Assembly: GCA_016342585.1 (NCBI GenBank)
Contig: JAEINK010000010.1
Span: forward strand, 40,756-104,755
Direction of reading: 5' to 3'
DNA: 64,000 nucleotides
DNA from: Spirochaetales bacterium
GTDB taxonomy: Bacteria; Spirochaetota; Spirochaetia; UBA9216
The position numbers were made by a program, and so were the translations under genes. This document shows, piece by piece, positions 18,180 to 27,297 of the stretch. Below the pieces are notes generated by a model, which saw only the letters and a list, made by a program, of their open reading frames with translations, had not been told where the DNA came from and searched no databases. Every line of letters starts with the position of its first letter. Within the stretch, counting starts at the first letter, position 1.

Positions 18180-19084
18180 CTCTCTGCCTCCTCGTAGGTA
18201 CGGGAGAAGAAAATCATCATTTTTGCCTTATCCTCACCGGGATTCCGGGGCGGCAGGCCGCTCTTTTCTGAAAGGCGGCCGGTGTAGGCTGCCAGCTCAT
18301 AATATTTAAGAATTTCACCCAGTTCCGAAGCCTCTTTTCCATCCTCTTTTTCCCACACCCGGATGATCCCCGCGGCTTGTGCGTAGAACTCGGGATAATG
18401 TGCCGGATTAAGCTTTTCGGTATCGCGGATAGCCTTCTCTCCGGCTGTCAGTTCCGGTATTTTTCGCTTTTTTTTCTTTTGAACCAGAATAAATATCAGG
18501 ATTAATCCTGTCGCAATGATCAAGGCCGGGATAATCACCGGAACGACACTCCACGGCTGTGGTTCAACCCTCAGGGGACGTGATTCCGGGAGCTGCCCCC
18601 TGGCCACGGCCTCTTTCTCCTCATCGGAAAACAGGGAGGGAATCTTAATCATGATCCCTTCGGTTGTTACCATATCACTGATGGTCTCTCCGGAGTTTAT
18701 CCTGATAGGGAGGAGGTAGAGCTCTCCGCTTTGAAGAGGTTCAAGCCGGCATTTATAACGGTAGGTCGAACGATCCTCCACAGCCATGGATGGTAATTCC
18801 TGCCATGATTTTAATTCAAACCCCCCGGCCGTGAAATCGGGTATATCGAGAATAGGCTCGGTTCCTCTGGTTGTCACTGTCAGTTCAAAGTCCAGAAATC
18901 CCGCAGCATTTTCCGGTATGGGGCCCAGGGAAAGGTGGACTTCAAGTCCCCCGGAACCATAGTTCAGGTCCGATGTGTTTTCCTTTACCGGCATATTCAC
19001 CTTTTCACAAGCCATCAGCAGGAGTGTGAACAAGAATATAGAAAGGAGGCCCCCCCGGGGGGTGTGATTTCCCTGTCTCATCAT
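18176..19084 (-). CDS. BatD-like lipoprotein with membrane segment (Bat operon)
   Basis: A 302-residue protein. The signal peptide ends in LLLMACEK, a lipobox with Cys at residue 26. A beta-sandwich domain of about 140 residues follows, then one membrane helix (181-202) followed by KKKKRK, and a helical cytoplasmic tail with NPAHYPEFYAQAAGIIRVWE. The layout recalls a short BatD or the DUF4381 proteins found between DUF58 and VWA genes in MoxR operons. It is odd to see both a lipobox and a later membrane helix; the first may be a plain signal peptide. It overlaps both neighbours by four bases. Confidence 0.72.
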   Translation of the reverse strand: MMRQGNHTPRGGLLSIFLFTLLLMACEKVNMPVKENTSDLNYGSGGLEVHLSLGPIPENAAGFLDFELTVTTRGTEPILDIPDFTAGGFELKSWQELPSMAVEDRSTYRYKCRLEPLQSGELYLLPIRINSGETISDMVTTEGIMIKIPSLFSDEEKEAVARGQLPESRPLRVEPQPWSVVPVIIPALIIATGLILIFILVQKKKKRKIPELTAGEKAIRDTEKLNPAHYPEFYAQAAGIIRVWEKEDGKEASELGEILKYYELAAYTGRLSEKSGLPPRNPGEDKAKMMIFFSRTYEEAER

Positions 19085-19959
19085 CTTTTTCTTCCTCCTC
19101 TTCGAATGAAGAAGGCCGAAATAGGCTTTATATAATCCTCTCCGATATTGAGAGTGAGGAAATCCCCCCCCGCAGACAGGAAAAGCTGTTCTGTCTCTTT
19201 TGTTCTCATCTCTTCTCTTTTACGAAACTCTTCCCTGACGGATCGGGAGCCGGTGTCCACCAGGACCTCTCTTCCCGTCTCCGGATCGTTAAAAAGTATC
19301 ATGCCGCCTGGTGGTAACTCTTTTTCGGCCGGGTCTGTCAGCCCAAGACCTATCAAATCATGCTTTCTCCCACTTATCTTAAGGAGTTTGCTGTAATCAT
19401 CCCCTATAAAGTCGGAGATAATGAATACGATGGAGTGACGCCGGGCGACTTTTCCCAGGTATTCAAGGGGGGCATTGAGATCCGTTTTTCTGTGTTCAGG
19501 TTCGAAGGCGATCAGGTCCTGGACCATCTGCATGGTGTGATTCTGCCCTCTGCCCGGAGGAATATAGAGTTCCACCCTGTCGGTGAATCCCAGAAGACTG
19601 ACCCTGTCGTTATTCTTCATGGCCACATGGGAGAGGACGGCTGTCAGTTCCGCCGCAAACTCCATCTTATCCCTTCCTGTTGTTCCAAAATTTTGAGAAG
19701 CCGAAAGGTCCACCAGGAAGATCAGGTTTAACTCCCGCTCTTCAGTATAGAGTTTGACATGGGGAACCCCTGTCCGGGCGGTAACCTTCCACCCGATGTT
19801 TCGGATGTCATCACCGGGGTAGTACTCTCGAACCTCCCGGAACTCCATACCCTGCCCCTTGAAGGCAGACTCATACTCACCCTGAAAGATTCCAGTTACT
19901 TTTTTTCGGGTAAGTACTCTTATGAGTTCAATTTTTTTTCTTATTTCCCGGGAAATCAT
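19081..19959 (-). CDS. DUF58 protein of the MoxR/Bat operon
   Basis: A 292-residue soluble protein. The DUF58 signature lies near residue 45-65 (REYYPGDDIRNIGWKVTART), followed by a VWA-like half with LIFLVDLSASQNFG, where DxSxS is kept. DUF58 proteins are regular partners of MoxR ATPases. It probably acts as an adaptor between the ATPase and the membrane VWA proteins, though this has not been shown for this organism. The start overlaps the moxR stop (ATGA) and the end overlaps the lipoprotein gene. Confidence 0.88.
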   Translation of the reverse strand: MISREIRKKIELIRVLTRKKVTGIFQGEYESAFKGQGMEFREVREYYPGDDIRNIGWKVTARTGVPHVKLYTEERELNLIFLVDLSASQNFGTTGRDKMEFAAELTAVLSHVAMKNNDRVSLLGFTDRVELYIPPGRGQNHTMQMVQDLIAFEPEHRKTDLNAPLEYLGKVARRHSIVFIISDFIGDDYSKLLKISGRKHDLIGLGLTDPAEKELPPGGMILFNDPETGREVLVDTGSRSVREEFRKREEMRTKETEQLFLSAGGDFLTLNIGEDYIKPISAFFIRRGGRKR

Positions 19960-20939
19960 GGAAGTTTAACTTTTGCGAAAATCCTCGAGACAAGCTCTTC
20001 TGAAGTGACACCGTCTGCTTCGGCCTCATAGGAGGGGACGACCCTGTGACGGAGAACATCCGGAGCCATTATCTGAACATCTTCCGGGCTTGCCCAGGCT
20101 CTTCCTTCCATAAAAGCCCTGCATTTTGCTGCCAGAGTCATGAAAATCAGCGCCCGGGGAGAGGCCCCGTAGAGGATGTAGGCATCCATATCCAGGCCGT
20201 ATTCCGAAGGTGTTCGGGTGGCCCTCATAATATCTACTATATACTCTTCAACGCGCGGGTCGATATAGACCTTGTCGATGAGTTTTCGAATTTCTATAAT
20301 CTCTTCCCTCTTCAATGTTACTTCAACAGGAATATCCACCGATGTTACGGCCATCTTTCTTAAAATTAAAACCTCTTCATCCCTTGTGGGATAGTCGATC
20401 TTAAGTTTCAGCATGAACCTGTCCACCTGGGCTTCCGGGAGGGGATAGGTTCCCTCCTGCTCAATAGGGTTCTGAGTGGCCATTACAATGAAGGGTTCGG
20501 CAAGAGTGAAGGTTTCATCACCGATAGTGATCTGCCTCTCCTGCATGGCTTCCAGTAGAGCCGACTGAACCTTGGCCGGAGCCCTGTTTATCTCATCCGC
20601 TAAAATAAAGTTGGAAAAAAGAGGTCCCTTCTTGATGGAAAAACCGCCTTCCGAAGGGTTGAAAATCTGGGTTCCAATAAGGTCTCCAGGAAGCAAATCC
20701 GGAGTGAACTGGATCCTCTGAAAATCAACTGAAAGGATATCTGACAGGGTTTTGATGGTCAGAGTTTTCGCCAAACCCGGAACACCCTCCACAAGAACGT
20801 GCTGGTTACAGAAAAGTCCCGTAAGGAGTCCCCTGATCAGGTAGTCCTGTCCGACGATCCTTTTGCTGATTTCCGATTTGATTTTATTTATTTTACTGCT
20901 GGCTGTTGTAATTTCTTTTTCTAGTTCGTCTGTTATCAT
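19956..20939 (-). CDS. moxR: MoxR-family AAA+ ATPase
   Basis: A 327-residue AAA+ protein, first gene of the Bat operon. Walker A is GVPGLAKT and Walker B is NFILADEINRA, with PAKVQSALLEAMQERQITIG and the sensor 1 region VMATQNPIEQEGTYPLPEAQ, all typical of MoxR. It should act as a chaperone-like ATPase on the VWA partners encoded downstream. The ATG at 20939 has no ribosome binding site; the promoter lies so close that the leader is only about three bases. Confidence 0.92.
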   Translation of the reverse strand: MITDELEKEITTASSKINKIKSEISKRIVGQDYLIRGLLTGLFCNQHVLVEGVPGLAKTLTIKTLSDILSVDFQRIQFTPDLLPGDLIGTQIFNPSEGGFSIKKGPLFSNFILADEINRAPAKVQSALLEAMQERQITIGDETFTLAEPFIVMATQNPIEQEGTYPLPEAQVDRFMLKLKIDYPTRDEEVLILRKMAVTSVDIPVEVTLKREEIIEIRKLIDKVYIDPRVEEYIVDIMRATRTPSEYGLDMDAYILYGASPRALIFMTLAAKCRAFMEGRAWASPEDVQIMAPDVLRHRVVPSYEAEADGVTSEELVSRIFAKVKLP

Positions 20940-20948
20940 AACGGATAA

Positions 20949-20977
20949 ATTAGAACATAAATTTATTTTTATGCCAA
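20949..20977 (-). promoter_or_regulatory. Promoter of the moxR-bat operon, near-leaderless
   Basis: On the minus strand TTGGCA (20972-20977), 17 bases, TCTAAT (20949-20954; five of six bases match TATAAT). Nine bases separate the -10 from the moxR ATG. Confidence 0.6.
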
Positions 20978-21242
20978 GTCTCTTTATTCCCCTGGAAGGT
21001 CAAAACCCCCGTGGGCTGCTGCACAGCCCATTAAGTTTGCACTTGTGTCGGTATTTGGTTGTTGGTGATTGAAGTGAAATAAAGTATTTGGCCCTGATAC
21101 ACACGAAAACCTGTGTAATAAAGTTTGCTTCTCATAAAATATAATTCTGATAGGATTCGTCTATATTTGCTCGGGAGATACTTTTTTTTAATGAACCGGA
21201 AAGCGATTTTTTTGGTGAAGATTTTGAGATAGGAAGGATTAA
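20978..21242. other. Intergenic stretch before a decayed gene
   Basis: A 7-bp perfect hairpin stem (21012-21018 with 21024-21030, TGGGCTG and complement) has no T run behind it. From about 21159 to 21244 a short plus-strand reading ending FFGEDFEIGRIK stops across the ATG of the DUF4384 relic, and may be the tail of another lost gene. Otherwise I see nothing. Confidence 0.35.
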
Positions 21243-21807
21243 ATGAAAAATTATTAGTTTTATTACTGTTGTGTGTAAACACTCTTGTCGTTATTGCCCA
21301 GACTGAAAAATTTGAAGATGTCTTGAACGCCATTGCTGAAAACCACCATAGTTCCCATATAGAAACCGTTGTCGGAAATTTTATCTGGGAAGATTCAGGA
21401 GTGGGAACAGGATTTTCTAATGTACTGCGAAATAGTGTGAAGGATGCTGTAAACTCATCCTCTACATTCTGGCCTCACGGGACTGTTATATCAAGGTCTT
21501 TTATATCGATGTTACCGGAGAGAAATCAACCCAGGTTTTCCCCAATCCCTATGAACAGCGAAATTTCCTTCGCGGCGGAAGATCTTTGCTTTTCCCGGGG
21601 ACGCAATCTGCCTTTAAATTCAGACTTTCCGCCCCTTTCGGCACCGAATATATAAAGGTTACAGCCTCTACTTCCCCGTTTTAGAATATTGAAGCCGATT
21701 TTCGGGATCTCGGGCTCCTGACCAGGGCAATTATCCTGGAGGAAATGAAGGGTTATGATGCCAATATTATGGCTGAGGCCAGCGTCAGTTGTACTATTTT
21801 GAAATAA
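21243..21807 (+). pseudogene. Decayed DUF4384-type exported protein gene
   Basis: Conceptual joining of frames gives a recognisable protein. ATG at 21243 followed by five A puts the signal peptide out of frame; six A would read MKKLLVLLLLCVNTLVVIAQ. The frame holding TEKFEDVLNAIAEN and VVGNFIWEDSGVGTGF runs to about 21480. Another frame then continues as DCYIKVFYIDVTGEKSTQVF, PNPYEQRNFLRGG and SAPFGTEYIKVTAS, which is the DUF4384 pattern. This frame hits TAG at 21682 and reads on as NIEADFRDLGLLTRAIILEE to TAA at 21807. So there are two frameshifts, one in-frame stop and probably a deletion. The gene is broken. Confidence 0.78.
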
Positions 21808-21854
21808 AAAAATAAATACGATGGATCCTGTTCTTTTTACCCGGGAACCATTAT

Positions 21855-21860
21855 GATAAT
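21855..21860 (+). promoter_or_regulatory. Candidate -10 element, leaderless histidine kinase
   Basis: GATAAT ends six bases before the ATG at 21867 and no ribosome binding site is present. The -35 region (TTCTTT near 21831) is weak. Confidence 0.4.
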
Positions 21861-21866
21861 ACTATT

Positions 21867-22601
21867 ATGAATAAAGAAAATTATGAAAAAATGATTACCG
21901 TAAACCGGATTATGTCAAGAATGCGTCATGATATGGTGAACATGTTAAATGGGATTACAGGTTTTTCCGAGGTTATTTCTCTTAAGTCGGAGGGTAAGGA
22001 TAATATTCCGGATCACTGTTCACGGATAGTTTCCACCTGTGAAGATATGGCTGGTCTGCTTGAAAATTTTTCAAAATTCAATGGCGCGGATCGCCGCAAT
22101 ACCACCGAACTCGATCTTCATGAGATTATATCCAGTACAGCCACGCTTCTTTCATTCAGCCTCGGGGAAGATATCCTGATAGAAACGCAGTTGAAAGCTG
22201 AAAACCCGCTGATTAATGGAGAAGCTTCCGAGATTCGAGGCCTTTTTCTTCAATTGGGGAAAAACAGTGGTGAGGCGATGGCGGGGATGGATAAAACGGG
22301 GGCCGTCAGATACATCACTTCAAATATTCTCCTTGATGAGGAGTATTGTCGGGAGAACCCCTTTGAACTGATCCCGGGAGAGTTCATTCAGATACGCATA
22401 ACCGATACCGGCAGAGGGGCTTTGCCCACAGCGGTCGACCAGTTCTTTGATCCCTACTATACAACAACGGGCAACAGGAACAGGGGGCTGGGGCTTACAA
22501 GGATCTTCTATCAGATTATCTCTCTAAATGGTGAGATCCATATTGAATCTGAAGAGGGGCAGGGGACAGTTGTTACAATAAATCTTCCCGTTGTCCGATA
22601 G
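21867..22601 (+). CDS. Orphan histidine kinase without sensor domain
   Basis: A 244-residue cytoplasmic kinase core. The phospho-acceptor helix is MSRMRHDMVNMLNGITGFSE with His at about residue 21. The ATP-binding domain shows an N-box-like FLQLGKNSGEAM, the G1 box ITDTGRGA, the F box FFDPYYTT and the G2 box RGLGLT. No membrane segment, PAS, GAF or receiver is present, and no response regulator gene adjoins it. It must receive its signal through a separate partner. Codons before the ATG show no Shine-Dalgarno sequence. Confidence 0.83.
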   Translation: MNKENYEKMITVNRIMSRMRHDMVNMLNGITGFSEVISLKSEGKDNIPDHCSRIVSTCEDMAGLLENFSKFNGADRRNTTELDLHEIISSTATLLSFSLGEDILIETQLKAENPLINGEASEIRGLFLQLGKNSGEAMAGMDKTGAVRYITSNILLDEEYCRENPFELIPGEFIQIRITDTGRGALPTAVDQFFDPYYTTTGNRNRGLGLTRIFYQIISLNGEIHIESEEGQGTVVTINLPVVR

Positions 22602-22653
22602 AACGGAGTTTCAATCGGGTAGGGGGAACGAGTTTTACTTCTTTTTTATCGTG

Positions 22654-22682
22654 TTGACCCATAGCCAATCTGAGGCTATCAT
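22654..22682 (+). promoter_or_regulatory. pepT promoter, apparently leaderless
   Basis: TTGACC (22654-22659), 17 bases, TATCAT (22677-22682), then exactly six bases before the ATG at 22689. Both hexamers and the spacing are identical to those before leuS. Confidence 0.65.
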
Positions 22683-22688
22683 TCAGTC

Positions 22689-23936
22689 ATGAAAAATATA
22701 ACTGACAATTTTAAAGAAGGTGTACTGGAACGATTTCTCCGGTATGCCCGGATACACACAACGTCGGCACTCCATGTTGAGAAGATCCCTTCCACCGATA
22801 ACCAGTGGGTACTCCTGAATCTTCTTGTTCAGGAGCTGAAAGAGCTTGGTGTTTCAGATGTAAGTCTTAACGAGAGTGGTTATCTTATTGCCCGACTTCC
22901 ATCCAATAGACCCGATGCGGGACTACCCACCATCGGACTGATGGCACATGTAGACACCTCCTCCGATATGACAGGAGACGGGGTTAATCCCCAGCTCCAT
23001 GAAAATTATGATGGAAAGGTTATTGAACTCGGTGGTGGGTACGCTCTGGACCCTGAAGAGTTCCCTGATCTTCTCGATCATGTTGGTGATACAGTCATTA
23101 CCACCGATGGAACAACCCTTCTGGGAGCGGATGATAAGGCTGGTATCGCCGAAATAATGACGGCCCTGGAGTGGCTGATAGCCAATCCGGATGTTCCCCG
23201 GGGGGATCTTGAAATCATGTTTACCCCGGATGAGGAGACGGGAAAGGGGATGGATCTCTTCCCCCGGGATGAAATTAAAGCAGAATTTGCCTATACCATT
23301 GATGGCGGCCGAGAGGGAGAAATTGAGGGTGAATGTTTCAATGCCTATCAGGTGGACGTAAAGTTTACCGGCAGGGTCATTCATCTTGGTGCTGCCAGGG
23401 GAAAACTTGTGAATGCCGTTACCATGGCTTCAACTTATATTAATATGCTCCCCCAGGCGGAGAGCCCCGAAGCAACCGATGAAAGGTATGGCTACTACTG
23501 TCCTTTTGAGTTAAATGCCGGTCTTGATGAGGCGGAACTCCTTTTGTATTTACGGGATTTTGACCTTCCCGAGATGATGAGAAGGATTGAAACCTGTAAA
23601 ACCCTTGGTAAAGCCGTGGAAGCGATTTATCCAGGTTCAAAGGTTGAGGTTAAAGAGAAAAAAATGTATCTGAATATGCGGGAGCATATGAATGCCCTCC
23701 CCCAGGGTATGGAGTTCCTGGAAGAGGCCAGCCGGCTTGCCGGGGTGGAGCCTGTACAGAAGATAATCCGGGGAGGAACGGACGGATCAAGGCTTTCGGA
23801 AATGGGGATCCCCACCCCCAATGTTTTCACTGGTGGTTTTAATTACCACTCCCGGTTCGAATGGGCTTCACTTTCAACAATGAATAAGTCTGTAAAAACA
23901 ATTATTTATCTCTGCCAGCTCTGGGGTAGTAAATAA
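22689..23936 (+). CDS. pepT: Peptidase T (aminotripeptidase)
   Basis: A 415-residue M20-family metallopeptidase that removes the N-terminal residue from tripeptides in the cytoplasm. Zinc ligands are visible in order: His in LMAHVDTSSD, Asp in LLGADDKAG, the catalytic and metal Glu pair in FTPDEETGKG, Asp in YTIDGGREGE, and His in GGFNYHSRFEW. The dimerisation domain lies near residues 205-310. Length is normal for PepT. The ATG has no ribosome binding site but a strong promoter ends six bases before it. Confidence 0.94.
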   Translation: MKNITDNFKEGVLERFLRYARIHTTSALHVEKIPSTDNQWVLLNLLVQELKELGVSDVSLNESGYLIARLPSNRPDAGLPTIGLMAHVDTSSDMTGDGVNPQLHENYDGKVIELGGGYALDPEEFPDLLDHVGDTVITTDGTTLLGADDKAGIAEIMTALEWLIANPDVPRGDLEIMFTPDEETGKGMDLFPRDEIKAEFAYTIDGGREGEIEGECFNAYQVDVKFTGRVIHLGAARGKLVNAVTMASTYINMLPQAESPEATDERYGYYCPFELNAGLDEAELLLYLRDFDLPEMMRRIETCKTLGKAVEAIYPGSKVEVKEKKMYLNMREHMNALPQGMEFLEEASRLAGVEPVQKIIRGGTDGSRLSEMGIPTPNVFTGGFNYHSRFEWASLSTMNKSVKTIIYLCQLWGSK

Positions 23937-23958
23937 TATCGCTTTTTACCCCCATTTC

Positions 23959-23987
23959 TTGAAGTTGAACAGGGGTGGTGGTATACT
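23959..23987 (+). promoter_or_regulatory. Promoter of the FecR gene (extended -10)
   Basis: TTGAAG (23959-23964), 17 bases, TATACT (23982-23987) preceded by TGG, which makes an extended -10. Transcription should start near 23994, giving a leader of about 38 bases with GAGG before the ATG at 24032. Confidence 0.6.
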
Positions 23988-24031
23988 TTATCTGGATCTC
24001 TATATTCAGATGGTATAAAGAGGACGGAAAA

Positions 24032-25198
24032 ATGGTAGAAAATAGGATTATAAAAAGAATTTTGCTGATAATACTGATTATTGCAGGAATATCCATGGTT
24101 GTTTCGGCTCAGGATGCGGTTGGGATGATCACATATCTTGAGGGAATTGTAGACATTCACCGGGATGGTGAAATAATTGAACTTTTTGACAATGATGTCG
24201 GGATGGAAGTATACAATCAGGATCTTATTGAGACTGGAGATGATGGAATTCTGGAAGTTGAGATGATTACATATCGGAATTCGGGAACTAAGGTTGTCGT
24301 ATCCGAAAATACAGCCTTCTTTTTCGAGATATCCGGAGGGAGCCGGGGGACCAAAGCAACCCTGCCCATGCTCTCAGGTTCTCTTGCTTTTAAGGTTCAG
24401 AAACTGGCAGGAAACGAAGAGTTGAATGTACAGACCGGAACTGCTGTCATGGGTGTCCGGGGAACCGAGTTTGAGGTTGTATCGGCTCCCGAAGGATCTG
24501 TTCTGGTTGTCTGTGTCGAAGGGCAGGTTGCCTGTGAGGATGACAATAATCGACAGCAGCTTGCACAGGCCGGTCGGGTTGTAGAGAAAAGATCCGGTGA
24601 ACGGATTAGAAAGGTCGATGTAGACGTGGGGGATGAACGTCTTTACAAGGAATTCTGGGTTGGTCAGAGAGAGCAGGTTTTTAAAGCCGGGGCCCCCACA
24701 TTTATCAGGGCTTATTCCCAGCAGTATCTAAGTCTTCAGCCCCAGTTTGCCGAAGCCTACCAGAAAGTCATTGCCAACAGGGATCTTCTTCTACGGTACG
24801 GTCAGGAGAGTGGTGGCAATAATGGTGTAAATGCCGATCTTATGATGATTTACAGTAATGTGAGCAAGGATCTTATTCCCGCAAGGGGGATCTTTGTCCT
24901 TTTCGAACAGGTTTTTTACAGTGTGAAGGTTCTTGAGAAGTATCACTCTCAGGGGATCGGTATTTCGCAGATTTCCAGAAGACTTTCCAGTGTGGATTTC
25001 TTCAATGAATTCAATGCTTATCAGTCAGGTGTCGCCGCTCAGCTGGCTACAATGCATTATATGTTCAAGCTTTTTACAAATATGGCGGAAAAAGCTTCTC
25101 CCGCAGGAAGCATGATGGGGGATATTTTTTCCTCCGGCAACAATCCTCTGGGCTCCAGTGGCGCTCCTTCAGGAACCGTCCCGAATAGCAGCTTTTAA
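24032..25198 (+). CDS. Exported FecR-domain protein
   Basis: A 388-residue protein starting at ATG 24032, with a signal peptide (ILLIILIIAGISMVVSAQ) and a FecR domain: VGMITYLEGIVDIHRDGE, LIETGDDGILEVEM, and TGTAVMGVRGTEFEVV near residue 150. In spirochaetes such domains occur in periplasmic proteins without a partner sigma factor, probably as binding modules. The C-terminal half is helical with no known domain and ends in a Gly/Ser/Pro-rich tail. GAGG sits several bases before the ATG; an upstream Met at 23975 lies before the transcription start and is rejected. Confidence 0.82.
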   Translation: MVENRIIKRILLIILIIAGISMVVSAQDAVGMITYLEGIVDIHRDGEIIELFDNDVGMEVYNQDLIETGDDGILEVEMITYRNSGTKVVVSENTAFFFEISGGSRGTKATLPMLSGSLAFKVQKLAGNEELNVQTGTAVMGVRGTEFEVVSAPEGSVLVVCVEGQVACEDDNNRQQLAQAGRVVEKRSGERIRKVDVDVGDERLYKEFWVGQREQVFKAGAPTFIRAYSQQYLSLQPQFAEAYQKVIANRDLLLRYGQESGGNNGVNADLMMIYSNVSKDLIPARGIFVLFEQVFYSVKVLEKYHSQGIGISQISRRLSSVDFFNEFNAYQSGVAAQLATMHYMFKLFTNMAEKASPAGSMMGDIFSSGNNPLGSSGAPSGTVPNSSF

Positions 25199-25206
25199 GC
25201 GGCTGC

Positions 25207-25242
25207 AGGGAGGCTCCCGCGGGGCCTCCCTCTCCTTTTTTT
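25207..25242 (+). terminator. Rho-independent terminator after the FecR gene
   Basis: The stem GGGAGGC (25208-25214) pairs with GCCTCCC (25224-25230), extended by one A-T pair, and is followed by TCTCC and a run of eight T. Confidence 0.85.
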
Positions 25243-25356
25243 TCTGTATTAAAAAATAACTTTAATTTTTAGCATTTTAGGTAGAGAAACCATGTTCTTT
25301 AATCTGGTTTTTCCCCTATTTTCGTTGTATTATTTAGTATAGGAAGGTGTAGCCAT

Positions 25357-27291
25357 TTGAGTAGGGTTTTTAGGCTTTGGATACTACTATTATTCTCTTT
25401 TTCTCTCTTTATATCCTGTCAGGATGTGGGATTATTTTCAGATGGTGATGCCACCGCTGAAATAATAACCCTTGAAGAGGGGACAATTTTAGGTTCAAAT
25501 GATGAAATTCCGATTGAACTCCTCTTAAAGAATGAAACACCCTCCTCTTTTTTGATCACCCTGCTTGACAGTGAGGAGACCGTGCGGGGCATTGTAACCC
25601 TTGAAGAGGAGGAACTCTCTCTTGATATTCCTCCTCTGGGTCTGCCCGAAGAGCTTGAAGATGGTTATTACGAACTGAATCTCGAACTTTTTAGCGGTGA
25701 AGAGACCTTAACAAGTAGTGTTCTCCCTTTCTTCCTTTTAAACGATCAGCCCCGAATTCAGGGAATGGTCTCCTATCCTCTGGTATTCTATCCCGGCGGG
25801 AAGGGGCTTGTTTTTCTTGAATCTTATCTGCCATCCGAACTGGAACCCTGGATCCGGTGGAGTTTTGAAGGGGAGGTTATCTCCGAAGGTCCCTTTTTTG
25901 ATGGGCTGGACCGTGTAGAGGTTACTGTTCCCGAGACTATAGGTATTTATACCCTCTCTGTGGAAATCATTCCCATGCTTCCTCCCGAAGGGGAGGAGTG
26001 GCCTTTTACGAGTCCCTTGGTCGATGAGACCCGTATATATGTGAGTGACGATATCCAGACTGGTGGGAATATTCCCCTTGATGAGGGGAGATTTTACTCT
26101 CTCTTTCATTTTCAGGGAGAATTCAATGATTGGGGTGAGCGGGTTGAACCCCTTAAATTGTATTCCGGAAATGAACCGGATATAGATGTCAAAAAGGGTG
26201 TTTTTGGCTACCGCATGGCCGAATTTGATAATTTTATAGCAGACAGCTTCCTTTTTCCGAAAAATGAAGAGGGCTTTTTAGAACCATTTTCTCTTTATAT
26301 GACATTCTGGCTGGACGATACACCTGATGAACGGCAGATCCTGAATTCTGTTCTTCCCGGATTTGATTTTAATATTTCTACTGACTCCTTCGGGATACTT
26401 ACTACAACTCTTACCGGGGATGATGGCACTCTTGTACTGACATCGGAGGAGCCTTTAGCCGGTGGAGCCTATGATCAGCTTATCATTTCGGTATATCCTG
26501 ATTATGAGAATGGGATTCTTACCCTTTCACTTTATTATGGTGATCATTTTTCAATGATTCACACGGATCTCTGGCTGCCCGGGGTGCTTGGTGAAGAGGG
26601 ACATACCGAATTCGGTGGAGATTCCGGTGGACTGGATATCCTGGATGAACTGGCGGTCTTTTACAAGGACTCATATGGAAGGGCTTCGGTTACCCCGGAT
26701 CTTTTTAGCCGATGGAATAATGAACTTTATTCTTCCCGGTTGATATATGCTGATGGTTTTGACAGCCTTGATCTCCGGGAGGAGCTTGTTGAGCTGTCAT
26801 CATTTAATCATGGTGAGCCTTCACATAGTTTCGGGAGAATAGGCCTTGACCCTGCGTCTCTGTTTAATTTTTCAGGAATCCCTGTGGAAGACGGCAAATA
26901 TACACTTAACATTAATTTACAGGATTATCTGGAAGATACTGAAGAACCGGCTGTTTGGCTTGAATTTCGGGAGGAAACCGGAGAAGGTGCTGTTCTCCTT
27001 GGTGAGCTTCCTCTCGCCAGTGATAAGGTTGAATTGAATCTGACCCTCTCCCGTGAGGAAGGCCTTTTGTTAGTGGATGAAACCTTCTATCCCCTGAACG
27101 AACTATCCGGTGAAGTTCTAATTCCAGCGACTGATACTGACTTTGTTGAACCTGAAATGGTACAGAAGAGAATAATTATTGGACTATCAAATCGACAGGA
27201 AACCTTCCTGTTTTTAGAGGATATCTTAATATTAAGTGAACCACTATTTAAAGAAAGCACTCTTCGGTTAGAATATACACCTGATTTGTAA
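25357..27291 (+). CDS. Large lipoprotein, beta-rich, function unknown
   Basis: A 644-residue protein. It opens with TTG at 25357 (GGAAGG upstream), has a signal peptide ending LFISCQD, a lipobox, and a strongly acidic mature part. Residues 40-240 look like repeated beta-sandwich domains (EIPIELLLKNETPSSFLITL). The rest is beta-rich with PDELVELS-like loops and could hold a lectin- or LamG-like fold, but no motif settles this. It is probably anchored on the outer membrane. It sits between the FecR protein and the CsgG-like protein, in the same orientation, after a terminator. Confidence 0.72.
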   Translation: MSRVFRLWILLLFSFSLFISCQDVGLFSDGDATAEIITLEEGTILGSNDEIPIELLLKNETPSSFLITLLDSEETVRGIVTLEEEELSLDIPPLGLPEELEDGYYELNLELFSGEETLTSSVLPFFLLNDQPRIQGMVSYPLVFYPGGKGLVFLESYLPSELEPWIRWSFEGEVISEGPFFDGLDRVEVTVPETIGIYTLSVEIIPMLPPEGEEWPFTSPLVDETRIYVSDDIQTGGNIPLDEGRFYSLFHFQGEFNDWGERVEPLKLYSGNEPDIDVKKGVFGYRMAEFDNFIADSFLFPKNEEGFLEPFSLYMTFWLDDTPDERQILNSVLPGFDFNISTDSFGILTTTLTGDDGTLVLTSEEPLAGGAYDQLIISVYPDYENGILTLSLYYGDHFSMIHTDLWLPGVLGEEGHTEFGGDSGGLDILDELAVFYKDSYGRASVTPDLFSRWNNELYSSRLIYADGFDSLDLREELVELSSFNHGEPSHSFGRIGLDPASLFNFSGIPVEDGKYTLNINLQDYLEDTEEPAVWLEFREETGEGAVLLGELPLASDKVELNLTLSREEGLLLVDETFYPLNELSGEVLIPATDTDFVEPEMVQKRIIIGLSNRQETFLFLEDILILSEPLFKESTLRLEYTPDL

Positions 27292-27297
27292 AATAGA

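Noticed and set aside
21031..21333. Minus-strand open frame of 100 codons
   Set aside because: No family resemblance or ribosome site, and it runs antisense over the DUF4384 relic, whose plus-strand coding is clear.
23975..24031. Upstream ATG extension of the FecR protein
   Set aside because: It would start before the predicted transcription start and places extra residues ahead of the signal peptide.
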